DNA from: Candidatus Aminicenantota bacterium
Lineage (GTDB): Bacteria; Acidobacteriota; Aminicenantia; UBA2199
DNA: 22,532 nucleotides
NCBI GenBank assembly: GCA_030612495.1
Contig: JAUWNT010000014.1
Location: 1-22,532, forward strand
Reading direction: 5' to 3'
Shown: positions 16,467-22,532 of the stretch, piece by piece
Numbering within the stretch: position 1 is the stretch's first letter
Layout of the letters: every line of letters begins with the position of its first letter
The notes under the pieces: generated by a model
Databases searched by the model: none
What the model saw: only the letters and a program-made list of their open reading frames with translations
What the model was told of the DNA's origin: nothing
Made by a program: the position numbers and the translations under genes

Positions 16467-17822
16467 ATGTCTTATCTTAAAGAAGTTATTGCAAAATTAA
16501 AAGAGAAAAACCCTGCAGAACCTGAGTTTCATCAGGCAGCTGAGGAGGTTATGGAAACTTTAGAACCCACAGTTGAAAAGCATCCAGAATTTGTAAAAGC
16601 AGCTATCTATGAAAGAATTGTTGAGCCTGATAGAGTTATTATGTTCAGAGTTCCATGGGTAGATGACAGAGGTAAGGTTCATGTGAATAAAGGATTCAGA
16701 GTTCAATTTAATAATGCAATCGGACCTTATAAGGGTGGCTTAAGATTTCATCCTTCAGTAAACCTTGGAATTATTAAATTCTTGGGATTTGAACAGATCT
16801 TTAAAAATTCTTTAACAACACTTCCAATGGGTGGTGGAAAAGGTGGTTCTGATTTTGATCCAAAGGGAAAATCCGATGGAGAAGTTATGAAGTTCTGTTA
16901 TTCATTTATGAGAGAACTTTACAGATATTTGGGCCCTGACACAGATGTTCCTGCTGGTGACATTGGAGTTGGAGGAAGAGAAATAGGTTATCTTTTTGGT
17001 TTTTATAAAAAGATGAAAAACGAGCATACAGGTGTTTTTACTGGAAAGGGAAGGGAATGGGGCGGAAGTCTTATAAGACCCCAGGCTACTGGTTACGGTA
17101 ATGTATATTATGCTGCAGAAATGCTTGCAACAAGAAATGATGATTTTAAAGGTAAATATGTTGCAATAAGCGGTTCTGGAAATGTTGCTCAGTATGCAAC
17201 ACAGAAAGTTAATGAACTTGGAGGAATACCAATTACCCTTTCTGATTCAAGTGGAACTATTGTTGACATGGATGGAATCAAAGGCGAGAAATGGGACTTT
17301 GTAATGAATTTGAAGAATATTAAAAGAGGAAGAATAAAAGAATATGCAGAAAAATACAATGTCAAATACTATGAAGGAAAAAGCGTTTGGGATGCTATTA
17401 AGGAACAAGGAGTAAAAGTTGATATTGCTTTACCATGTGCAACTCAAAATGAAATTAACAAAGAGCATGCAGAAGCTCTGGTAAATAATGGATGTATTTG
17501 TTTATCAGAAGGTGCAAATATGCCTTCAGACCTTGAAGCCATAAAAGTATATATGAATAACAATGTACTTTATGGACCTGGAAAAGCAGCAAATGCTGGA
17601 GGTGTTTCTGTTTCAGGCCTTGAAATGAGCCAGAACAGTTTAAGATTAAGCTGGACTCGTGAAGAAGTTGACAATCATCTTCACAGGATCATGAAAAGCA
17701 TTCACAAATCATCTCTTGAAGCAGCAAAATCATATGGAGACCCTGGAAACTACATGATGGGAGCAAATATAGCAGGATTTATTAAGGTTGCAAAAGCTAT
17801 GCTTGCTTATGGTGTGATTTAA
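16467..17822 (+). CDS. gdhA: NADP-type glutamate dehydrogenase
   Basis: The 451-residue length matches the small hexameric class of GDH. It interconverts glutamate and 2-oxoglutarate plus ammonia. Substrate-site residues include K89 (IGPYKGGLRF), K113 and catalytic K125 in PMGGGKGGSDFDPKGKSDGE, plus D165 in PAGDIGVGGREIGY. The Rossmann loop is SGSGNVAQYA (235-244), and the following SDSSGTIVD matches the E. coli-type NADP-specific pattern, so NADP(H) is the likely cofactor. It lies downstream of nfnAB with its own promoter and ends just before a strong terminator, which makes it a separately expressed unit. Physiologically it may assimilate ammonia, or oxidise glutamate with NADPH handed to Nfn; the sequence does not decide the direction. 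Confidence 0.95.
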   Translation: MSYLKEVIAKLKEKNPAEPEFHQAAEEVMETLEPTVEKHPEFVKAAIYERIVEPDRVIMFRVPWVDDRGKVHVNKGFRVQFNNAIGPYKGGLRFHPSVNLGIIKFLGFEQIFKNSLTTLPMGGGKGGSDFDPKGKSDGEVMKFCYSFMRELYRYLGPDTDVPAGDIGVGGREIGYLFGFYKKMKNEHTGVFTGKGREWGGSLIRPQATGYGNVYYAAEMLATRNDDFKGKYVAISGSGNVAQYATQKVNELGGIPITLSDSSGTIVDMDGIKGEKWDFVMNLKNIKRGRIKEYAEKYNVKYYEGKSVWDAIKEQGVKVDIALPCATQNEINKEHAEALVNNGCICLSEGANMPSDLEAIKVYMNNNVLYGPGKAANAGGVSVSGLEMSQNSLRLSWTREEVDNHLHRIMKSIHKSSLEAAKSYGDPGNYMMGANIAGFIKVAKAMLAYGVI

Positions 17823-17837
17823 TATCAATCAAATAAT

Positions 17838-17873
17838 AAAAAAAGGGGAGTTTTTTAACTCCCCTTTTTTTTT
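17838..17873 (+). terminator. Bidirectional rho-independent terminator between gdhA and the aldo/keto reductase gene
   Basis: A perfect 8-bp stem GGGGAGTT (17845-17852) / AACTCCCC (17857-17864) with a TTTT loop, flanked by seven A (17838-17844) and nine T (17865-17873). The A-run pairs with the T-run and serves as U-tract in the opposite direction, so it can end both gdhA (+) and the convergent aldo/keto reductase gene (-). Confidence 0.93.
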
Positions 17874-17911
17874 AATCTATAAACTCTATAAATTTCCCAA
17901 ATACAATCTTT

Positions 17912-19219
17912 TTATGCAAGTGATAATTGCTCGTGTGCCATTGTAAGCATACCCTGAACAGGCAAATTGTATGGGCAAGCTGATTCACATAATCCAGTAC
18001 AGTAAAAACACTCTTTTGCATTTGCACCTGGAATCTCAGCATATTTTGCCATTGCATACCTTTCCCGTGCCTGAGTATCAAAATAGTGATTGTAGCGCAT
18101 AATAGTATTTACAGGAACCTTATTTGGGCATGATGTTTCACATATACCACATGCATGTCTGCAGTACAATTCTCCCCAACTCTTCTTATAAGCAGTAAGT
18201 TTTTTCTTCTCCACATAACTCAACCCTGTTCCAGATAGACTTACAAAGCGTTCTACATCATCAAAATTTTTCATGGAACAGCAAACAGTACTAACATCAG
18301 GATTATCCAAAACAAAACGGATTGAAGCATCACGTATTTCTTCAGGATTTTTTAAGTTGTACTTTTTTATAAAACCCTCTGCTTTTTCAGCTTTTTGTTT
18401 AAACCTTTCTAAACCTTTCAAATAGAATTCATTAACTTCCTTTCCCTGTTTTTGTAATTCTTCAATTCTTGATTTCAAACCATAATATTTCACCACAGGT
18501 GTAGTCTTCATAAGAGCAGTGCCTATATTCTTTTCCTTACAAACACTCAATACATGTTCTCCCATATCCATCTGCAAAAAATTGTAAGCCAGAAGAATAA
18601 CATCAAAGCGCCCATCAGCTGCTGCAGCTAAAAGAACCTTTTCCATTGTTTCTTCTGGATCACGAAACCAGAAAGAACCATGATTGGATACACCTACAAA
18701 TCTAACTCTACCCTCTTTTTTTAACTGGTCCATAGCTTTATGAAAGCCTTCTGTTTTCAATACCTTTACTGTTTCTGCACAGTGCATCATCATACAATCT
18801 ATATAATCTGTCTGAAGTTCTTCCAAACATTTGCGTGTTCTTTTCAAAAATCCCTCTTTTGAAACATCCTTTTTAATTTCAAGCTTTGATGTAATAAAAA
18901 GTTTTTTACGATCACGATTTTGTATTGCAGAGCCGATCACACGTTGATTTCCATAACTCTCAGCAGTATCAATATAATTTACACCTGCATCCAACATTGC
19001 ATTAATAACTCCAGCATCATTTAAATAACCACCCCCAATATCAGATACCTTAAATCCTGTTCGACCCAGAATACGAAAGCTCTTTATTTTCTTTGGTTCT
19101 TTTTTCTCTTTTCCTTTTGATTTAAGCATTGGCTCTTTTACCATCATACCAGCCCCAACAACACCTAAAGCAGAATTTTTTATAAAATTTCTACGATCCA
19201 TACCCTTTTTTTCTAACAT
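17912..19219 (-). CDS. Tat-signal aldo/keto reductase with C-terminal two-[4Fe-4S] ferredoxin domain
   Basis: The 435-residue protein starts with a twin-arginine-like signal, DRRNFIKNSALGVVGAGMM (8-26), suggesting folded export to the periplasm. Residues about 46-330 form the aldo/keto reductase barrel with the complete catalytic tetrad D84, Y89, K112 and H146. The C-terminal region has two clustered cysteine sets ending in Cys-Pro: C353, C357, C360, C364 and C404, C407, C411, C415, as in bacterial 2[4Fe-4S] ferredoxins but with wider spacing between the sets. AKRs normally reduce carbonyls with NADPH; the Fe-S tail suggests electrons enter or leave through clusters. The start is supported by AGGAGG four to five bases upstream. 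It is divergent from the DDAH-like gene and convergent with gdhA. The natural substrate is unknown. Confidence 0.85.
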   Translation of the reverse strand: MLEKKGMDRRNFIKNSALGVVGAGMMVKEPMLKSKGKEKKEPKKIKSFRILGRTGFKVSDIGGGYLNDAGVINAMLDAGVNYIDTAESYGNQRVIGSAIQNRDRKKLFITSKLEIKKDVSKEGFLKRTRKCLEELQTDYIDCMMMHCAETVKVLKTEGFHKAMDQLKKEGRVRFVGVSNHGSFWFRDPEETMEKVLLAAAADGRFDVILLAYNFLQMDMGEHVLSVCKEKNIGTALMKTTPVVKYYGLKSRIEELQKQGKEVNEFYLKGLERFKQKAEKAEGFIKKYNLKNPEEIRDASIRFVLDNPDVSTVCCSMKNFDDVERFVSLSGTGLSYVEKKKLTAYKKSWGELYCRHACGICETSCPNKVPVNTIMRYNHYFDTQARERYAMAKYAEIPGANAKECFYCTGLCESACPYNLPVQGMLTMAHEQLSLA

Positions 19220-19252
19220 ATAACCTCCTGTTTCTTAATTTTGACAATAAAA

Positions 19253-19281
19253 ATTATATATGATAAATATAATATTTTCCA
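19253..19281 (-). promoter_or_regulatory. Candidate promoter for the aldo/keto reductase gene
   Basis: On the minus strand TGGAAA (19276-19281), 17 bases, then perfect TATAAT (19253-19258), about 34 bases before the ATG. On the plus strand the same 83-base divergent gap carries a perfect TTGACA (19241-19246), but no good -10 box at normal spacing, so I do not call a plus-strand promoter. Confidence 0.4.
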
Positions 19282-19302
19282 TACTTTCAGGAGTAAACTT
19301 CT

Positions 19303-20112
19303 ATGTTAAGAAATGAAGGAGATAAATTATCACGTGTAATTGTATGTTCACCCAGTATTGAATACTTTAATTATAAAAATAGAGTTTTACACAACATCAC
19401 ACAACCTGCTGATAAGAACAAGGCAATAGACCAGCATAATAATCTTAAATCAATACTTGAAAAATCTGGATGTGAAGTAATTGATGTTCCAGAACTTAAA
19501 GATCATCCAAATTCTGTTTTTACAAGAGATGCGTGTCTGTGTACTCCTGCAGGATATATTAAATTAAGAATGGGACTTAAAACCAGGGTTGGAGAAGATA
19601 TATGGGTGTCACAAATATTAAATTCTATACAAGAACCTGAATATGCAAGTATTAAAGAACCCGGTACAGTAGAAGGTGGGGATATTATATTAGCCGGATC
19701 AGTTGCCTTTGTCGGACTCTCTAAAAGAACAAATAAAGAAGGTATAAAACAGATTTCAAGCTTTTTAAATGCTCTTGGATATCAAGTAAGAACAATACCT
19801 GTTCCTTCCCCCTATTTACATATTGGAGGTGCTATGAGTGTTATTGGTCCTGAGAAAATACTTTATTGTAAAAATGTATTTCCTGACAATTTTTTCAATG
19901 GTTTTAACAAAATTGAAGTTCCTTTTAATACATTTGTAAGTGGGAATGTAATATGTGTTGGGAATAATGAAATCATAGCAGATATTTCAAATATGGAAGT
20001 AATTAATAAACTCAAGAATACTGGTATTTATATACATACTATTGACCTGTCAGAATTTATAAAGGGTACAGGCGGACCAAGTTGTCTTATTATGCCTGTT
20101 GAGCGTAAATAA
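19303..20112 (+). CDS. DDAH / amidinotransferase-superfamily guanidino-group hydrolase
   Basis: The 269-residue protein has the five-bladed propeller signatures of the dimethylarginine dimethylaminohydrolase branch: FTRDAC (D76), EGGDI (E124-G-G-D127), the catalytic histidine in LHIGGA (H173), and a C-terminal nucleophile cysteine in GTGGPSCL (C261). These enzymes hydrolyse guanidino or amidino groups, for example methylarginine to citrulline plus amine, or arginine to citrulline plus ammonia. The short length fits DDAH-type enzymes better than full arginine deiminase (about 400 residues). AGGAG at 19289-19293 lies nine bases before the ATG. No ornithine carbamoyltransferase or carbamate kinase gene is in the window to indicate an arginine deiminase pathway. 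The exact substrate is not decided by the sequence. Confidence 0.82.
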   Translation: MLRNEGDKLSRVIVCSPSIEYFNYKNRVLHNITQPADKNKAIDQHNNLKSILEKSGCEVIDVPELKDHPNSVFTRDACLCTPAGYIKLRMGLKTRVGEDIWVSQILNSIQEPEYASIKEPGTVEGGDIILAGSVAFVGLSKRTNKEGIKQISSFLNALGYQVRTIPVPSPYLHIGGAMSVIGPEKILYCKNVFPDNFFNGFNKIEVPFNTFVSGNVICVGNNEIIADISNMEVINKLKNTGIYIHTIDLSEFIKGTGGPSCLIMPVERK

Positions 20113-20124
20113 CAATGCCTTATC

Positions 20125-21345
20125 TTAAATAACTTTGTGTTTTTTACCTATTTTTTCAAAAGCATTAATAGCTTTATCTAAATCTTCTCTACTATGAGCT
20201 GCTGAAATCTGGACCCTTATTCTTGCCTGGCCTTTTGGTACAACAGGATAAAAGAATCCAATAACATAAATACCCTCATTATACAGATCCTTTGATATGT
20301 CTTGAGCTAATTGTGCATCATTCTCATATTTTCCAAACATAACAGGTACTATTGGATGTACTCCTTTTACAATATCAAATCCCAATGCATTCATCTTTTC
20401 TCTGAAATATTTTGTATTTTCTCTTAATTTCACTCGCAGATCATTACTTTCATCCAGAAGTTTAAATGCTGCGATTGAAGCTCCAACTATTGCTGGTGCA
20501 ACTGTATTTGAAAATAAATAAGGCCTTGATCTCTGTCTTAATATCTCAACAATTTCTTTTCTTCCTGTTGTAAAACCTCCAGATGCACCTCCCATAGCTT
20601 TTCCAAGGGTTGAAGTAATAATATCAACTTTACCTAAAACTCCATTATACTCAACAGCTCCTCTACCTCTTTCCCCAAAAAAACCTGTAGCATGAGAATC
20701 ATCAACCATGACCATTGCATCATATTTTTCTCCCAGCTCAACCAGTCCCTTTACATTTCCAACATCTCCATCCATAGAAAATACACCATCAGTAGCAATA
20801 ATAATATTATTTGCATTGTTCTCACGTGCTTCTTTTAATTTCTCTTCCAGAGAATTCATATCAGCATGAGTAAAAACATATCTTTTTGCTTTACACAGCC
20901 TAATTCCATCAATTATACTTGCATGGTTTAAAGCATCAGAGATAATAGCATCATTTGGTCCTAATAAAGTCTCAAATAGACCCCCATTCGCATCAAAGCA
21001 AGAGGTATATAAAATCGTATCCTCTGTTTCATAAAATTTAGCTATTACTTTTTCTAATTCCTTGTGAATATTCTGAGTTCCACAAATAAACCTGACTGAT
21101 GAAAGCCCAAAACCATATTTATCAAGTGTTTTGTGAGCTGCTTCGATCATCTTTGGATTATTAGCTAAACCAAGATAATTATTAGCACAAAAGTTTAAAA
21201 CCTTTTTTGGTGCAGAACCTTCAGGGAAACTAACATCAATGTTGGCTTTCTGATCAGAAAGAATAATTCTTTCATCCTTATAAAGCCCTGAATCCCTGAT
21301 CCCTTGTAACTCCTTTTTTAAATACTCTTTTGTTCTTTTAAACAT
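20125..21345 (-). CDS. kbl: Alpha-oxoamine synthase, probable glycine C-acetyltransferase (2-amino-3-ketobutyrate CoA ligase)
   Basis: The 406-residue PLP enzyme has the family hallmarks: CANNYLGL (53-60), NHASIIDG with the stacking histidine H141, VDDSHATG (D215/H218), and the PLP lysine K249 in TLGKAMGGASGG. The stretch RQRSRPYLFSNTVAP (270-284) is what I associate with Kbl rather than BioF or serine palmitoyltransferase. Kbl cleaves 2-amino-3-ketobutyrate, made from threonine, to glycine and acetyl-CoA, or runs in reverse. The start has AAGGAG six bases upstream. It converges on the DDAH-like gene 12 bases away and follows a paralogue by 26 bases. No threonine dehydrogenase gene is visible in the window. 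BioF-like activity remains possible without biochemical data. Confidence 0.85.
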   Translation of the reverse strand: MFKRTKEYLKKELQGIRDSGLYKDERIILSDQKANIDVSFPEGSAPKKVLNFCANNYLGLANNPKMIEAAHKTLDKYGFGLSSVRFICGTQNIHKELEKVIAKFYETEDTILYTSCFDANGGLFETLLGPNDAIISDALNHASIIDGIRLCKAKRYVFTHADMNSLEEKLKEARENNANNIIIATDGVFSMDGDVGNVKGLVELGEKYDAMVMVDDSHATGFFGERGRGAVEYNGVLGKVDIITSTLGKAMGGASGGFTTGRKEIVEILRQRSRPYLFSNTVAPAIVGASIAAFKLLDESNDLRVKLRENTKYFREKMNALGFDIVKGVHPIVPVMFGKYENDAQLAQDISKDLYNEGIYVIGFFYPVVPKGQARIRVQISAAHSREDLDKAINAFEKIGKKHKVI

Positions 21346-21371
21346 GTTTTACTCCTTTTCTAATTTTATAA

Positions 21372-22532
21372 TTAAAGTCCATAAATCTCAATAATCTCCT
21401 CTTTTGTTTTATTTAGAATATCATACTTTTTTCCTATCTTTATAAACGCATCAAGAGCTCTCTCTAATTGATGTTTTTCATGTGAAGCTGATAACTGAGT
21501 TCTTATTCTTGCCTGACCTTTAGCAACTACCGGGAAAAAGAATCCAATTGCGTAAATACCTTCATTATAAAGATCCTGTGCAAAATCTTGAGAAAGTTTT
21601 GCATTAAATAACATTATAGGCACTATTGGGGATTCGCCATCTTTTACAATAAAACCAGCCTCATTTAATCCATTCCTCCAGAACTCTGTGCTCTTTTCCA
21701 ATTTATCTTTTCTATCAGTATTTTTTGATATTATTTCAAGAACTTTAATTGCAGCTGACACAACTACAGGTGGAATTGTATTTGAAAAAAGATATGGTCT
21801 TGCTTTTTGACGACACATCTCCACGATCTCTGCTCTTCCTGAAACACATCCTCCAGAGGCTCCGCCAAGAGCTTTACCAAGAGTTGTTGTAATAATATCG
21901 ACCTTGCCCAACACATTACAAAATTCATGAGTACCCTTTCCTGTTTTCCCTATAAACCCGGAAGCATGAGAGTCATCAACAAATACCATAGCATTATACT
22001 TTTCAGCTAATTTCACAATCTCATCAAGTTTTGCCATATCTCCATCCATTGAGAATATACCATCAGTAATTATTACCTTTAAGCGCTTATCTGAGTGAAG
22101 CTGAAGCTTTTTCTCAAGGTGTTCCATATTCGAATGTTTATATGTATCTGTTTGAGCCTTACATAGCCTTATCCCATCAACAATTGAAGCATGCACAAGC
22201 CTATCTGATATCATAACATCCTGTTCATTTAAAATAGCCTCAAAAACACCTGCATTTGCATCCATACACGATGGAAATAGTATTGTATCTTCTGTGCCTA
22301 AAAATTCAGAAAGCATATTTTCCAATTTCTTATGAATATCCTGTGTCCCACATATAAATCTAACAGAAGACATACCATATCCCCTATTTTCCAGGCCCTT
22401 TATTGCTGCTTTAACAACTTCCGGATGAGATGAAAGGCCAAGGTAATTATTGGAACACATATTAATAAGACTCTTCTTTTCAGCTCCTGCTGGAAATTCA
22501 ACCTTTATTTCAGAATCCTGAGGAGCACATAT
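21372..22532 (-). CDS. Second alpha-oxoamine synthase (Kbl-like), 5' end beyond the window
   Basis: The frame is open to the window edge and the residues before the internal methionine at 22460 (DSEIKVEFPAGAEKK) align with residues 31-48 of the neighbouring Kbl, so the true start lies past 22532. All key motifs are present: CSNNYLGL, VHASIVDG, VDDSHASG, TLGKALGGASGG with the PLP lysine, and RQKARPYLFSN. By eye about half the residues match the downstream paralogue, far too diverged for a recent duplication. It carries a short C-terminal extension (NKTKEEIIEIYGL) absent from its neighbour. The 26-base gap to the next gene, with a good ribosome binding site, suggests one transcript. Substrate may differ from its paralogue; candidates are the Kbl reaction or another amino acid/acyl-CoA condensation. 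Confidence 0.82.
   Translation of the reverse strand: MCAPQDSEIKVEFPAGAEKKSLINMCSNNYLGLSSHPEVVKAAIKGLENRGYGMSSVRFICGTQDIHKKLENMLSEFLGTEDTILFPSCMDANAGVFEAILNEQDVMISDRLVHASIVDGIRLCKAQTDTYKHSNMEHLEKKLQLHSDKRLKVIITDGIFSMDGDMAKLDEIVKLAEKYNAMVFVDDSHASGFIGKTGKGTHEFCNVLGKVDIITTTLGKALGGASGGCVSGRAEIVEMCRQKARPYLFSNTIPPVVVSAAIKVLEIISKNTDRKDKLEKSTEFWRNGLNEAGFIVKDGESPIVPIMLFNAKLSQDFAQDLYNEGIYAIGFFFPVVAKGQARIRTQLSASHEKHQLERALDAFIKIGKKYDILNKTKEEIIEIYGL

Noticed and set aside
17872..18081. Minus-strand 69-residue frame overlapping the 3' end of the aldo/keto reductase gene
   Set aside because: It is a different frame of the same strand, without family motifs. The overlapping AKR frame with its Fe-S cysteines is clearly the real one.
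21372..22460. Start of the second kbl-like gene at the ATG at 22460
   Set aside because: The frame is open and matches the paralogue upstream of this methionine to the window edge, so this ATG is internal.

Overview
The window is a strongly A+T-rich stretch (about two-thirds A+T by eye) of bacterial chromosome, densely coded, with genes in co-directional runs and almost no intergenic DNA. No gap without a gene reaches 300 bases, and I see no tRNA, rRNA, CRISPR array, insertion sequence or phage gene. An LptD-type outer-membrane LPS assembly protein with a signal peptide marks it as diderm (Gram-negative type). NfnAB-type electron-bifurcating transhydrogenase subunits, many Fe-S proteins and flavin-dependent ThyX instead of ThyA suggest an anaerobe. 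I cannot assign a phylum from the sequence alone.

Layout. (1) 11-1690 (+): membrane-anchored PHP-family phosphoesterase with a C-terminal jelly-roll-like domain. (2) 1707-8633 (-): an envelope cluster read in the order PAS histidine kinase, murF, lptD, GDP-sugar reductase/epimerase, family-4 glycosyltransferase, with overlapping or nearly touching ends. (3) 8777-13931 (+): a P-loop (deoxy)nucleotide kinase-like protein, a double-length thymidylate synthase ThyX, and a 984-residue protein joining two receiver domains to a PEP-synthase-type ATP-binding domain. (4) 14018-17822 (+): nfnA, nfnB and NADP-type glutamate dehydrogenase, closed by a strong bidirectional terminator. (5) 17912-19219 (-): Tat-signal aldo/keto reductase with two [4Fe-4S] motifs. 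(6) 19303-20112 (+): DDAH/amidinotransferase-superfamily hydrolase. (7) 20125 to the window end (-): two tandem kbl-like alpha-oxoamine synthases, the second cut by the window edge.

How the genes fit together. The minus-strand block serves peptidoglycan precursor ligation, LPS export and activated-sugar or glycan assembly, and is headed by a sensor kinase. The P-loop kinase plus ThyX pair looks like a dTMP supply module. NfnAB supplies NADPH from NADH and reduced ferredoxin, and GdhA consumes or makes NADPH with glutamate. With the kbl-like enzymes and the guanidino-group hydrolase, this suggests amino-acid fermentation or nitrogen metabolism.

Most unusual items. First, the tandem ThyX, whose two halves appear to have lost complementary sets of active-site residues. 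Second, the receiver-receiver-ATP-grasp protein, which lacks the phospho-histidine and PEP domains of normal dikinases and ends in an unfamiliar conserved-looking domain. Third, a promoter placed so that the P-loop kinase mRNA would begin at its ATG (leaderless).
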